From Leptodactylus fallax (Eukaryota > Chordata > Amphibia > Anura > Leptodactylidae): DNA of 64,000 bases. The notes beneath the pieces are model-generated. The model ran no database searches. It was not told the DNA's origin and was given only the letters and a program-made list of their open reading frames with translations. A program made the position numbers and the translations under genes. The stretch's first letter is position 1. Each line of letters starts with the position of its first letter. Below, piece after piece: positions 21,535-34,360 of this stretch. The stretch lies in assembly GCA_947044405.1 (NCBI GenBank), contig CAMRHE010000355.1, positions 558,001-622,000 of the forward strand, in the 5' to 3' direction.

Positions 21535-24450
21535 TTGAGGGGTGCGGTTTTAAAAATGGGCTCACATTCTGGCGGATTACAATTTACTGCCACCTCAAGG
21601 ACTCTGCAAACATGACATGGCGTCCAAAATACCAAACCATCTAAATTTGCACTCAAAACTGAAGAGCGCTTCTTTCCTTCGGTGCCCTGCTGTGTGTCTC
21701 AACAGCAGTTTATGCCCACATATTTGACGTTGTATCCAGGACACCCCACTTAACCAATATATGTGGGTATAAACTGCTGTTTGGGCAGGCAGCAAAGTGC
21801 AGAAAAAAAGCAGCACTACTTGGGTTTTGGAACGGTTTGGTTTTTAGCTGCCATGCCACATTTGCAGAGCCCCTGAAATGCCAGTAAAGTGGAATCCCGA
21901 CATGTGACCCCATTTTGGAAACTACACTCCTCAAGGAATTTATCCAGGGGTACAGTGAGCATTTTTACTTCCCAAGTGTTGCATTAATTTCTTCTCCAGA
22001 AATGAATGCACCATCAGCTGCGCAGAGTGAAAATGACATTTTTTCCAGGAATACATCATTTTATTGCAAAATATGTTGTGCCCAGCTTGTGTCGGAGACA
22101 AACGCTCCAAGGTTGTTGGAGCCGCTAACCAGTTTTTGGAGTGTGTGTCTCTACTGTCACAATCTGGGCACAACATGTCGGGCACTAAAATGGTGTATCT
22201 CTGGAAAATTTTCAATTTTTACTTTTCACTGCGCATTTACTTCTGGAATATAAAATAATGCAATACTCGAGGGTTAAAAATGCTCACTATGCGCCTTCAT
22301 ACATTCTTTGAGGGGAGTAGTTTCTAAAATAGGGGGTCAATTTTTAATTTTTGCCTCAGACCCTCTGCAATAGCTGGCCAATGCAGTGTAAATAACCAAA
22401 ATTAGGCCTCAAATAAGTATGGTGCTTCTTAATTTTTGAGCTTTGCCATTTTTGTAGGCAAAAGAGTAAGGCCACATATAGGGATTTTCCAAAATCAGGA
22501 GACAGAGCATAATAACTGGAGAGCTGACATTTCACAGTGCAGTGATATTATTGGCCACTGAAATGGCCTATCTGGGAAAATGTAAATTTACATTTTGCAC
22601 CATCTGCTGCGTATATTTTTTTGGAAAGCATCTTTGGGGTCAAAATGATCACTATACTCTTTGAGGGGTGCAGTTTCCAAAATTAAGTCCCTTCTTGGTA
22701 CTCTCCACTGCACTAGCACCTTAGGGGTAAATGGGTCATGGCACCTGAAAATGATTCTGCCCTCCAAAAGCCTAATGGTACTCCCTGCAGTGTGCCAGTA
22801 CAGCAGTAACCCCTTGTAAAAATTAAAAATTTGTGGCTAAAGGAACATTTTATTGCAAAAAATATAATTGTAATATATTGTATCAAAATGCTCAGTATAG
22901 CCATTGATAAATTCCTTGAGGGGTGTAGTTTACAAAATGGGGTCATGTTTTGGGGTTTCCATTGTACTGGTACTTTAGTGGCTCTGCAAATGAGACATAT
23001 GGCACCCAAAAACTATTCCAGCAAAATTTGGAATGAGCCAAACAGCGCTCTTTCCGTTCCAAGCTCCACCATGTACTCATACAGCAGTTTATGATCACAT
23101 ATGGGGTACTGCGTTGTTCAGAAGAGATTGTGTAACAAACTGTTGGGTGCTTTTTCTCCTTTAACCTTTTATTAAAAAATACATTTTATTGGAAAAAAGT
23201 AATTTTTACATCCTATTGGTAGTAAATTTGGTGAAACAGCTGTGGGTTCAAAATTCTGACTATATCCCTTGGTAAATTCCTTGAGGGATCTAGTTTCCAA
23301 AATGAGGTGATTTATTGGGGTTTTCCACTGTGCTGGCACTTCCAGGGGCTCTGCCAATGGGACATGGTGCCTGAAACCAATTCCAGCAGAATCTCCCCTC
23401 TGAAAAGCTCAATGGTGCTCCTTCCCTGCTGTTTGTCAATACAGAAATATATCCATATGTGGGTCATTTCTATAGTCGGGAGAAATTGCTTAACAAATCG
23501 TGGGGTGCATTTCTCCTTTAACCACTTGTAAAAATGAAACATTTTGGATTAAAGCTACATTTTATAGATAAGAATGTAATTTTCCATTTTTATGGCCCAA
23601 TTTTGTGAAAGACCTGTAAGGTCAAAGTACTCACTATACCCCTTGATAAATTCCTTGATGAGTCTAGTTTAGAAAATACTTTTGGGGGTTGTTTCCACTG
23701 TTTTGGCATCTCAGGGGCTCTGCAAATGAGACATGGTACCTGAAAACTATTCCAGGAAAATCTGTCCTTCAAAAGCCAGTTAGTGCTCTTTCCGTTTCAA
23801 GCGCTGCCATGTGCCCATACATCAGTGTACCAGCACATATGGGGTATTGTCATGTTCAGGAGAAAAAAGTTAGTTTGTTATTCTACTTTAACCCTTTGTG
23901 AAGATGAAAAATTTGAGACTAAAGTAATATTTGATTGTCCCTATGGTAATATATTCAGTGAAAAACCTGTAGGGTCAAAACACTCACTATACCCCCCTTG
24001 TTGATAAATTTCTTGGAGGGGTCTAGTTTCCAAAATGGAGTCACTTTCTAGAGATTTCAACTATTGTATTTTGGCACCTCAAGGTCTCTGTAAATGCGAC
24101 ATGGTGCCCGAAACTAATCACAGCAAAATCTGCCCTCCAAAAGCTCATTGGCGCTCTCTCTTCTGCATCTGGCTGTGTGCCCATATATCAGTTTACACCC
24201 ACATTGGGTGTATTTCGGTAGTCGGGAGAACTTGCATAACAAATTGTGGGATGCAGTTTCTCCTTTAACCCCTTGTGAATGTGTAAATACTAAGGCTAAA
24301 TGAACATATTAGTTAAAAAAAAAAAAAAAAAAAATGTAAATTTTACCTCCATTTTGTCTTAATTGCTGTTAAACACTTAAAGGGTTGAAATACTTTGTAT
24401 GTGCTGTTTTAGCTTATTTAAGGGGTGCAGTTTTGAAAATGGGGTGATTT
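21535..24450. repeat. Tandem array of ~360-bp monomers with an inversion
   Basis: A block reading TTCCTTGAGGGGTCTAGTTT CCAAAATGG recurs, diverged, near 21535, 22295, 22650, 22915, 23279, 23650, 24010 and 24418, so most steps are 357-371 bases. Each unit continues with a CACTGTTTTGGCACCTCAGG type block, CAAATGAGACATGGTG, a CAGTTTA...CACATATGGGGTA block and CTTTAACCCCTTGTGAAAA. Between about 21735 and 22000 one unit is reversed. Any protein is absent. It probably belongs to the interior of the TTAA-type element. Confidence 0.75.
21701..21782. repeat. Hairpin at the monomer inversion junction
   Basis: AACAGCAGTTTATGCCCACA TATT (21701-21724) pairs with AATATATGTGGGTATAAACT GCTGTT (21756-21781) with a few mismatches around a ~30-base loop. 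It marks a head-to-head monomer junction. Confidence 0.7.
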
Positions 24451-25965
24451 ATGGGGGGTTCTAATACAGGGGGCTTTCAAAACTCCTTCATAACTGGATT
24501 AGTCCCTTGAAAAATGGGTTATGGAAATGTTCTTGAAAATTTTGAATATTGTTATTTCACTTGTAAGCCTTACGTCTGTAAAAAATTAAAGGGTGATTAA
24601 AATTTGATGCCAACAAAGCAAAGATATGGTACATTAGATTTATGATAAAATATCCAAAAAAAAAAAAAAAAAGACATGGACCGCACATCCCAATCTTATA
24701 CATTGATCTTGTGCTTCTCAGCAAATTCTACAATACTGAACATGAGGTTCTTAGTATACATATTGATCAGGGTAAAAGCCCACTAGCCACTTCACGGTGA
24801 CCTCTTTATAGTGGGTCCCTACACTACTGGGTGCGGCACCGAACAGTGACCACCACCACCACAATACAGAGACCACAGGGCGAGCGACCCAGCAGCCCAG
24901 CAACACCCCTGCCTCCAGGCTAAGCCCTCAGGTTCTGGGCCACATCGCCCCATGGGCACCACACTACAGCAACAGCAGACACCGCACCCATGTGAACAAA
25001 TCACAAAAAAGTTCACCTAACCATATGATGTTAAAGGACTGCAACGTGTGAACAGGTCTCAAAGAGTTCACCTTGCCATATGGTCTCAGTCAAAGAACTG
25101 GGTCAGTAGAAGGCTCCTTTAATTTAAAAACACCTGGACCAAATAGGAGGAGTGCTGGTACCAAGGCAAAACAAAAAAAATGGAAGAGACAGAATGCTAT
25201 ACATAAAATATCCAAAAAAAGATTCATCTTCATATTTAAGGTGGTGAAAGCAGGATAAGTAAAGACACTGTTACGCTAGGTTCACACTAACGTTCGGCTA
25301 GTGGACCTGAAAAACAGAAACCTAATCCACTTAAGTATTTACCCACGGAAACTGTTTGCAGGACTTTTCTCTCCGTATTTTTCAAGCGGATTCGGGGCCA
25401 GAATTCCCGAACAGAGTTTGAATGCTGATCACAGTGTGATTTCCTGTTTACACAGCAGCCGATGCAAGAAAAAAAAAAAAAAAGAAGTCTCCTTCCTATG
25501 CTTTCTATCCACCCCTCCCATGATTGACATGTACACGGTCTGGCTTTGTCATAGCTCTATGATGCAACGATAGCAATGGTGCTGCCCTTGTTGTACCAAA
25601 CAGATCATTAGCATATCAGGTAAAAAAAACTCGAAATGGATGCAACAAATCGGGAAACAAACACACACACAAAAAAAAAAAGATTTATTCACACTATAAT
25701 CAAATAAGTAGTGTACATATCTGACCTCAGAATGTGTGTTTGTTTATTTAGTAGGTAAATCTATCAGCACAGATGCCAAATTAATGCTTATCAAAGGTTA
25801 TACCCATGTATAGAAGGAATAAAACAACTACATGCTTCCAATGTCTATATTTATTCATACTTATCCTTTTGTAAGACATCTCGTATAACATATGAACCAG
25901 ACACAAACAAATAAAAAGCTTACTAAAACCCTAGTTATGAATCAAATTAAATGTAACCGGTTTCC
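24451..25965. other. Non-coding stretch, partly repeat-like
   Basis: Contains an A17 run at about 24656-24672 and a GC-rich block 24820-25000 with CACCACCACCACAATACAG. A start resembling frog hAT-type repeats (CTAGGTTCACACTAACGTTC) lies at 25275. I cannot define element ends. No exon was recognised. Confidence 0.4.
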
Positions 25966-25971
25966 TTTATT
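25966..25971 (-). promoter_or_regulatory. Candidate TOPAZ1 poly(A) signal
   Basis: Minus-strand AATAAA about 67 bases beyond the TOPAZ1 stop. Another minus AATAAA lies near 25850, so which is used is unknown. Confidence 0.4.
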
Positions 25972-26037
25972 ATACAAAAATAATTATGTAACTGCTGTGA
26001 AATATTTATATATACATAATATTTATACTTATTGGCA

Positions 26038-26251
26038 TTAATAACCATACCAAACATTACTCGCCCACTTCATATTCTCATTCAGCCATTTAAGAGAAGA
26101 GTTATTGTCTAGGCTGTATACTTGCTCATTCATGTTATTGACTGTCATGTGCTTTATGAAAAGTCTGGGGGTTGACAACTTGCCCGCTTCAAACAATCTG
26201 TCCGCTGCAGCATGGTAGAGATCTTTACACTTGGCACTGTCCTCTTCCAAT
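26038..26251 (-). CDS. TOPAZ1: TOPAZ1 terminal exon
   Basis: TOPAZ1 is a large vertebrate germ-cell protein with a predicted PAZ-type RNA-binding region; in mouse it is needed for male meiosis. This exon follows an acceptor TTCTTTATAG. It completes an Arg codon (CG plus A) and reads LEEDSAKCKDLYHAAADRLF, then LFIKHMTVNNMNEQVYSLD and LKWLNENMKWASNVWYGY before TAA (26038-26040). The KHMTVN...EQVYSL...ALKWL-ENMKWA order is what I remember of the TOPAZ1 C-terminus. No lesion is present. It is 214 bases of CDS, and the phase matches the previous exon exactly. Confidence 0.88.
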
Positions 26252-26462
26252 CTATAAAGAAAAAAAAATTTAAATCCGAAAACTACATTTCTACTTTAAA
26301 ACAGCCTTGGTATAAGAAATATATACTGAACCCTTATCTGCTGAGGTGTTTGCCCAGACTTTTCCCACCTCTAGTAGAAGAAGCTATTTCCAGTTGACCC
26401 CCGTAAAATTGATGACTATAATCAGCTGGTCTACACAGAGTCAAAATCAGTGGCTATATTAA

Positions 26463-27251
26463 AGGGGTTGTCCGGGATAAATGGAAATCCCGGACAACAC
26501 TAATCTAAACACCTTCCCCCCTCCTATTTTCTAAACAACATAATTAATCAAAAATGTATATTTACCCATATCCCTGGGGCAGTGACCCATCCATGTGACC
26601 GCCCCAGGGACATTTGCTGGTTATCTGGTGATGACCTGTTTCCGGAAATGGAACGTCACTACTACTCCCCTCCCCCATCCACTCCATCATACTTACCTTC
26701 CAGGCTTTTCCTGCGGGACGGCTCCTCCCTCTTTTCTGACTGCCGGCACTCCCTATTGTACAGTGCTGCTCTGGTGCCAATAATCCACCCCTACTGCACA
26801 GATCCCACACCTGCGCAGTAGAGGTGAATCGTCGCTACAGAGCAATACTGGGACTGTAGCACGTGTTGGCAGTCAGAAAAGAAGGATGGGCCGTCCTGAA
26901 GGAAGAAGCCTGGAAGGAAGAGAGGTAAATATATAATGGGGTCGGGGGGTTAGGCTGAGTAGGTTGGGAAGAGCTAGCAATGGGCAGGATAGTGATAGAG
27001 AGGGAGGGGGGGTGTATGGGAGGGAGAGAGGAAGGGGGGAGTGAGGTGAGAGGGAGTTAGTGTGGAAGTTACATAGCAGGAAGCTGAACCATGTAAACAA
27101 ATGCAGAAGATACCAGGAGCTCCCAGAGACACCCAGAAATCACTCAAAACACTGCTAAAGGTATATGGGTGCATTTATTAATCCATTAATAGCACTAACA
27201 GACCTTTAAAAAAAAAAAAAGAAAACAACATTTTTTGCCCAGAAAACTCCT
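26463..27251. mobile_element. TTAA-flanked MITE in TOPAZ1 intron
   Basis: Identical TTAA at 26459-26462 and 27252-27255 bound 789 bp. Left end AGGGGTTGTCCGGGATAAAT, right end complement AGGAGTTTTCTGGGCAAAAA, so the TIRs match over about 20 bases with changes. The left tip also forms a small hairpin (GTTGTCCGGGAT with ATCCCGGACAAC). The 26930-27060 part is purine-rich. No coding potential. Confidence 0.75.
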
Positions 27252-27255
27252 TTAA

Positions 27256-28079
27256 AGTTTGGGCAATTTATTGGAATGTGTGAGATTTACAACTACATAG
27301 GAGAGAGATGTTGGGAGAGGAGGAGGGGTGTCCTATGTTTTGACTGTGGGTCCCAGGTTTTAGCAGATTTATGGTGAGATCTAGTTTCCACAGTGAGCCA
27401 GTCAGTAAATGTGATCTACTTTGTGAGCTCATTCATGAATGGAGAGGATGGTGAAATTCTTCCAGTATTAGGGCCAATCCATGATTATTATTCTATTGAA
27501 AGCTAAACTCCTTGCCTTCGGGCCTGCCTGCAGACCTGTCAGAGAGAGGATGCTCTACGTAGTTTCTTATGATCCTGCCATTTGCCTTCTCTTACCCTGG
27601 AGGCTGTTGCTTCACTTAGCCCTTTCCCTGAAATGGATGTAAATCATACATCCTGATACATAAGATGATCTTGGAATCATTTTAAAAGATGAGAATCTCA
27701 TCTTTAACATGGTACCAAGATCTTGATGATAGTCCTTACAGATCCGGAGTGATATGATGGTAAATGGAGTTTGGGGTGGAATTGAGACCTGCAGATTTCC
27801 ATTCCATTCTGATTTTTTTTTCCAGTTTCCCAGTATATCATGTGGAATATTAAATGCTACCACTACGAATTACAAATTTGTCCCTCAAATATTAAACCCC
27901 CATACGGCTCTGTGAAAGGCAAAATAAAAAAAAAGTTATAGCCTTTAGAAGGCAGGGAGTCAAAATCTAAAAATGAAGTATCAGGCTTTGAAGCGATCTG
28001 TTACTATGACAGCCAGGGGCCTATTGAAGACTCCCAGCCTTGTCTCCTATCCACTTCTATTACATCACATCACTACTCC
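27256..28079. other. Intronic non-coding stretch
   Basis: Unassigned TOPAZ1 intron. The part from about 27610 on may belong to the adjacent TTAA-type repeat (TCAAAATCTAAAAATGAAG). Confidence 0.4.
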
Positions 28080-28214
28080 TTTCCCTAGAATATATATAAA
28101 AGTACATAAAGTGAAACACATACACATTAGGTATCCCTGTGTCTGAAAGCGCCAAGTCTACAAACTTATAAAAAGATTTATCCCATATAATGAACGCTGT
28201 AGTGGGAGGAAAGG

Positions 28215-28255
<41 letters not shown>

Positions 28256-28720
28256 GACACACAAACCACCGTTTTTTTGCTGTTTCGTCTCCCATAAATA
28301 CTTGACTAAAAAGCGGTCAAAGCCATAGACATTCCCTAAACTGGTATAAATAAAAAGTACATCTGGCCCTGCATAATTATTAAAAAAAAACAAAAAACAA
28401 AAAAACACCCCTTATGCTGAAATATAAAAAAAAGTTATTAGTGTCAGAATATTATTTTTTTTGCGACTTTTTGGATTTTTTTAAAGGGTTAAAACATTTT
28501 AAGTTTTGGCTGCACAGTGAATGCCGTAAAAACAAAGCCTGTAAGAAAGTCTCCAATTCCACCTCATTCTGAATTTTTGAATTTTTTACAGCTTCCCAGT
28601 ACAATGTACAGAATACTAAATGGTACCACTACGGCTCTGTGAACTGAAAAATAAAGTTATGGCCTTTGGAAAACAGGGAGACAAACCACAATTGAACAAT
28701 GCTTGTGGCGGGTAGGGGTT
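28080..28720. repeat. TTAA-type element fragment, reverse of copy 1
   Basis: GGTATCCCTGTGTCTGAAAG, CTACAAACTTATAAAAAG and CAGTGAATGCCGTAAAAAC read as the reverse complement of 2700-3140. It includes an A run of 39 at 28215-28253 and a second A-rich tract near 28381. The termini are not clear. Confidence 0.65.
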
Positions 28721-29364
28721 AAAATGAATCTAAGCCCTTCTTCATAGCCCTTTTGGAGCCTGAGAAATTGGGCTTTAAAGTGCACTCACCCCTCCAGCCT
28801 CAGCCAGAGGTTACTTTCATAATATTCGAATAAAGCGCCCATTACACCAATCTGAAACCGTTCTTAGTTATCACAATAGTTAGGTATACAGATTATAATT
28901 ATTCATTAGGGCTACAGTTGGTATAGGAAAATTTCAAAAGTGTGTCAGGATTAGGATATTTATATGCAGCTGCATAATATCATATATCAATAACCTAATA
29001 CCGACTGTTTTCAACCAGTGATATACCTGGAAATAATATAGATAGCACTGCAACCTTAGGGTCCTCTTTCATATGACACCAAAAGCAAGTTTTAACGTTT
29101 TAGAACGCCAGAGATAACACTGTTTGGAGTGACCCTCCCCTAACCTCATTTTCTCTACATTTTACACAGCCCCATAATCCAAACTCGTAATCTATACACA
29201 GTTACTCAGAGGCAAGAACAGCTCTCAATACAGAAGTGAATAAAAGAATAAAGAAATATAGGATTTCACAGAAAAGAGGCAAAATTTGTTAAAGTTTATT
29301 ACAAAAATTAATGACACAAATACTGCCAGAAAAACAAAAAGTTGCCTGCAATGTAGTTACGTTT
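28721..29364. other. Intronic non-coding stretch
   Basis: No exon or element terminus recognised before the L1 fragment. Confidence 0.35.
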
Positions 29365-31312
29365 TAAGCTTTCATTGTCCGCAGATGTTGTCCTTTTAAC
29401 TATCCATATAACCCTTCCCAACTTACACTACCTCTTAGATACATTTGGCCAGCTCTCAAGGTATAAGGTTAACACTGTGAAAACAGATGCCTTATCTGTC
29501 TACATCCCCTCCTCACAACTCATGTCTACAGGCTTCTTTCCGCTATCAGTGGAAGGATTCCACCTTACCATTTCCTTTCCCCTTCTGTATCAGGAACACT
29601 TCCCTCCACTCTATAGAAAAATCTATGCCTCTCTCACTAAATGGATGACTTTACCTTTGTCCCTGCTTGGCCAGATCTCTGCATACTACCTAAACTATTA
29701 TACTTCTTGAAACACTCCCAATCCCAGTCCCAACTAAGGGATCTGTGTTCCCTGCGGGTCTCTATTATGTGGTTTGTTTGAGCTGGAGGATATCCAAGGT
29801 AGTTATGATGACCCCCAAAGGAGAGGGGTGGCCTCTCACTTCCCAACATAGTCCTCTACTATTGGGCCACCCAGTTAGGGAGTATTCTGGTGTGGTCTTT
29901 ACTGTTGGTTTATGCTAAATGGATGGAAATTGCGATGTTGTGGTTAGCCTGGAGTCATCCCAACTCCCTCCTCTGGACACATTCCTACTCCCCACCCTGT
30001 AGAACATTACTGGGTTCCATGACACTGGCAGTTTGGCATTTCCTGTGCAACCCTTTTTCACTTGGTCTCACTCCAGTCCCCAATGACAGCCTTACTGTGC
30101 CATCCACATTACAACCCAGATCTCACAGCAGATGTCTCACGCCCTTGCTTCCGAGCTGGCATATTTGGTTTTGTAGATACATGGTAGTAGACCATAGAAC
30201 ACAATTCTCTTTTGCCCTTTAGAAAACACCAATCTAGATTCAATCTCCCCTCTCATAGAGAGTTTTCTTATTTGTAGATTCATCACCTAGCTTCCACTAT
30301 TTTCCATGGTTCTAGGGTCTCTATCCCCACAAGCTTTGAGAGTGACTTTGCAAGCTAGAGACCTCTACTGCTGGTCTCATCTCTGTGATCTATGGGATTA
30401 CTGACATCCTTATATGCAAAAACGGGATGAATATTTGAGAAAGAGACCTTGTCAGAGGAGTCTTGGCTTTTATTTTTCGACAGGCTGTGAATACTTACCG
30501 ATACAATATATATATCTATAGAAAACCAGTACAAGCTACTGCTACACTTGTACCACAACCAAGCCTTGCTTGACACTTTTAATGCCTCGGTGTTAGGTAA
30601 TTGCTGGCAGTGTGGTGCATGTCCAGCTACTTTGTTCCACCTTTTTTGGTCTTGCCGTCTAATACAATCCTTCTGGGTATGGGTTCAGCACCTAATTGAC
30701 AAGGTTTTGAAGCTCCATCTCCCCCTCTGTCTTAAAATATATATCCTTAATCTCCTGCCTATTCGTCTTGGTAAAAGTACTCACCGTTTACTATTGCAAA
30801 TTTTGAGGTTAACAAGATGTCTTATTGTTAAACACTGGAGACAGAACTCTCCCTCATTTGTTGTGGAACGATAAGAGAATGAGGGACCTCAGGACTCTAG
30901 AATTTTTGACTGCTCTCCTGAATAATATGGGATATGTTCTAGGTACTTCATGATTTATAAGTTCATATTGACATATTCTTTGATTATTCTTTTGACTGTA
31001 CCCATCCAGGTATTTCATTGACTTTCCCCATCCTCCCCTTCCTTCTGTCTCTGGTTTTGAATAGAATGTGTCTTTCATGTTTTCTTTTTGTCTTTGTGGT
31101 GTGTGTTATGGTTTGCAATCACAGCCTAGGGAACTTGAATGGTGTTAGAGAAGTATTCATTGCTGAGTATAGGAAGGGCCTTTGTGGCAATTTGAGCATT
31201 GTTACATTGTTTCCAACGCCTCTTCTGCTTTTTTTGTATGCTGTTATGTTAGTATGTTTATACTCTATTCTGTTAAAAACAAAACAAATTACAATTTAAA
31301 AAAAAAAAAAAG
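29365..31312 (+). mobile_element. 5'-truncated L1 in TOPAZ1 intron (antisense)
   Basis: The copy starts in the RT at SADVVLLTI (a decayed YADD block) and continues HYLLDTFGQLSRYKVN and LYRKIYASLTKWMTLPLSLL. Frames are broken until 30548-30874, where GNCWQCGACPATLFHLFWSC gives the C-terminal Cys-rich motif of L1 ORF2. It ends with AAAACAAAACAAATTACAAT and an A run at 31299-31311. No target duplication was found. It is antisense to TOPAZ1, with its A tail about 200 bases from the next exon. Confidence 0.8.
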
Positions 31313-31510
31313 CGTGGAGCCACTGCTGAGTGGTGTGCGGGGCATTGAACTATACAGGGCCACTTCTCCGTTATTTAACAATACATTTATTGCATATAAT
31401 TGGAAAGGTATGTGGCCTATCATCAAATTTTTTTCTATGTGTGGCCCACTTGCCCGGCCGTGATTGAGACCCCAGCGATAAATAGTATTAAACACAATAT
31501 TTCTACTAAC

Positions 31511-31694
31511 CGTCTTAGGACAATTTGAAGACTTTGGTTGCATCCACTTTGTGACTGAATGCTGCTCACATTCGATACCAAGAAATGTTCAATGGTCATT
31601 AGCATTTCTACTTCTGACATAAAGGAGGGAATGTATAGAACATTTGGATGAACTTTTCCTTCAAAAAGTGGATAATATCCCAATGACAAGGCAC
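31511..31694 (-). CDS. TOPAZ1: TOPAZ1 exon (penultimate)
   Basis: Acceptor TATTTGTTTAG, donor GTTAGTAG at 31510. It opens with GT of a split Ser codon and reads ALSLGYYPLFEGKVHPNVL, YIPSFMSEVEMLMTIEHFLV and SNVSSIQSQSGCNQSLQIVL, ending RR with CG of the next codon. The SALSLG-YP and SNASSIQS-type wording fits TOPAZ1. 184 bases, open throughout. It lies only 588 bases from the preceding exon. Confidence 0.88.
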
Positions 31695-32282
31695 CTAAAC
31701 AAATATAAAGTTAAGTAACTTTAATGATACTGAGCAATGGTTCAGAATAAACTTGGTAACCTAATTGTCAATGCATAACACAGCAGATCTTGTAGCTTTG
31801 CAAGCTGAGCTGTGTAAGGGAAGCATATGACAGCATAAGGTGCATATTACTAGTAGCCAAAACAGCACAACATGTTGTGGCTTTTGGCTGCTAGCAGTGC
31901 TGAAACAATACACTGGTTCTATGGTCCGAGTCTGGTTGTATTTGTGAGCATACCACTCTTTTCACTGGCTACCAAGATGATGACTGACAGGCTACTGTAT
32001 ATGCACTCATTTTCTTAATTCGTACATATACAAGGCTTGAGCGTAGTGCGTAAAATATGCCAATATGCCACCTTAAGCTTCACTCACGAGGTTTTACAGA
32101 CACCTAACAATAGAAAAACTAAATATTGGTTGAAATAAAAACAAAACCCATATGCAATTTACTTAAACATTTTTACAGAAAACCACTATTTTATTCTAGC
32201 AGTGGAAAAGAAAGCAGTTTTCACATTTGTACATTGCACAGATTAGAAGAATGCATCTGAGATGATACAATTGAATACTTAC

Positions 32283-32486
32283 TTTTATAATAGGCCCTTG
32301 CTTTAGTCCACAGACTACTGTGTCCTAGGGTTGTTATAAATCCTCGGAGATTTGCATAGTCTATAGTAATTTTCTTAGCAATCATGAAATCTATAACTGA
32401 TGAGGACATGCCAATACTTCGATTTTCAACACAAGTGTTCAACACCTTATTAAAGAGCCCAGCATACTGAGAGACATTGAGTTCAG
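32283..32486 (-). CDS. TOPAZ1: TOPAZ1 exon
   Basis: Acceptor CTTGTTTTGTTGCAG, donor GTAAGTATTC at 32282. It reads ELNVSQYAGLFNKVLNTCVE, NRSIGMSSSVIDFMIAKKIT and LRGFITTLGHSSLWTKARAY, ending YYK plus one base of Ser. The GMSS-DFMI-K and SLW-KARAHYKS type blocks are characteristic of the TOPAZ1 C-terminal half. 204 bases; incoming and outgoing phases both match neighbours. Confidence 0.9.
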
Positions 32487-33544
32487 CTGCAACAAAACAA
32501 GTAGCACATTTGTATTAATACATTTCTAGCACTGACAGTAATCCCCACATAAAGAATGAAGTCTTAGGTCTCATGCACACACCCACAAATAAGGTTACCG
32601 TGTTGTACTGTGCCATACTGGGGCAAAAACAGAAGTGCACAGGACTTAAAATTAGTAAACTCCACTGTATACCATATTTTGGATTATTTTCTATAAAAGC
32701 ATTATTTCTAGAGGGTAATATTCCTGAAACACAGCACCAGATAGATCATCATATTGTGGCACACAAAGTTGTCTTACAGTATAAATGTCTATAATATGTA
32801 CAGTACAACTGGTATAATGAATGTGCACTAGCTAAACTACCTGTTATAAGGGGATGTACCTCAACCATATTCCCTATTCACAGGATAAAGGCCTGATTGG
32901 TAGAAGTCTGACTGCTAGAATCCCTATGAATCAGAATAATGGGGTCCGGTGTTCCCCCATATGAATGAAAAAAACATTGCAAATGCTCTCTACTATTCTA
33001 TTCAATTGTATGGGTCTAATGAAGGTAGTGATGTGCTGTACTCTGCTTCTCTTTGTCAGCCCAACAAAATAAATTACTGCTGGTAATTTAAAGGGGGAGG
33101 ACTTGGCCCATTTGTTCAGATGACTGGTTGGTAGCCCAGAGGTCAGAACCCCAACAATCGCTTATCTCCTAATCAGTGGACAGAACAGTATCCAAGGTTT
33201 CAAAAAAGATAAGACATTTATTTCTCCATCACTTGAAGCAATGATTGTGTGTAAAACAGCCTGTCGAGCCAGGTCCAGATTAGGAATTACATACAAACAC
33301 AAATTACACATATTTATATAGCTTTATATAGATTTCCTGTTTGTCACCCATATCTCCATGGGAAGTGTACACATGCAAAGTAGATGTCACTAAAACCATA
33401 TAAAAAGAGCATAGTACCAAGCTACCAGTATGATGACCACCACCATGCCTTTGTCTAAATACCAATGGGCAATTGCAAATTAAACGGAGTAAAAATTATC
33501 CACACACTTCATGTAACTACTATGGATATTTCAGTTTCAATAAA
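32487..33544. other. Intronic non-coding stretch
   Basis: TOPAZ1 intron with no recognised element or exon. A frog-type repeat may begin near 32570 (TTAGGTCTCATGCACAC). Confidence 0.35.
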
Positions 33545-34060
33545 CTTTAACCATTAGATAGTGTGTTTCTCCAAAAAGAAGACCTACCCCGAAAATAAGC
33601 CCTAGCTACATTTTCCAGGTTTTTTGGAGTAGGCTTGAAATATAAGCCCTACTCCAAAAATAAGCCCTAGCTAATTTAACCCCTTCCCGACATCTGCTGT
33701 GCGATTACAGCGGATGCCGGGTCCTTAAAGATGGCGGCCGCTCTGCTGCAGAGCGGCTACCATAGCTACTGTACCGGGTCTCTGCAGAGACCTGGAGTTA
33801 ATGCCTGCGATCAGTGTCTACCCTGATCGCGGGCATTGTTGAGTGTGACCCTCCTCCTTCCCACCAAAGTAGCACAAACCGGAGTTAATGCCCGCGATCA
33901 GAATGGACTCCGCGTGACCTCCGCGTTTCCCCCCCCCCGCAGTCCCTAGGGCCGGTCCCCACTCCCTATAGCTACTATACCGGGTCTCCTTGGAGTGGAG
34001 ACCCGCAGTTAATGACCCGCAGACCATCTCCTGACGCGATCCTGTGACAGGAGAAGTTTA
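33545..34060. repeat. Two short repeats: GAAAATAAGCCCTAG type and TTAA type
   Basis: 33565-33672 holds CCCCGAAAATAAGCCCTAGC and its near-copy CTCCAAAAATAAGCCCTAGC, a known style of vertebrate MITE end. TTAA at 33676-33679 then starts CCCCTTCCCGACATCTGCTG with GCGATTACAGCGGATGCCGG forming an inverted tip. The interior is GC-rich (GCCCGCGATCAG). The right end of this TTAA element is unclear. Confidence 0.6.
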
Positions 34061-34360
34061 ATTTATGTTACAATCCCCCATTGTCAACACTTGTACTTCA
34101 TTATTACTAGAAACCACAATGTTTATTCCCATCTTCGCAACTGTGGAGCTATGAAAAGTGTGTAGCTCATTATACTACGTTGTTTCCGTAGCTCCCATTC
34201 ACCTGTATGGGAGTTCCGGAAACAGTGCAGAGCAATGCTGCTCGTTTGTTTCCATAAGTTCCTGGTGTTCAGGCCAGTTATTCCCATCTCAGCCATGATT
34301 TGTAGGAATAACCATTTAAAGAAAGTTAAATTTTTGTACTCCACAAGCTACATTCACGTA

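Noticed and set aside
21535..24450. Open frames of 60-110 codons in the tandem array
   Set aside because: They vary from monomer to monomer, lack shared protein text and are antisense or sense shadows of a non-coding repeat.
28215..28253. A39 run as the tail of a processed retrocopy
   Set aside because: It lies inside a TTAA-type repeat, with matching family sequence on both sides, and no duplication or coding sequence precedes it.
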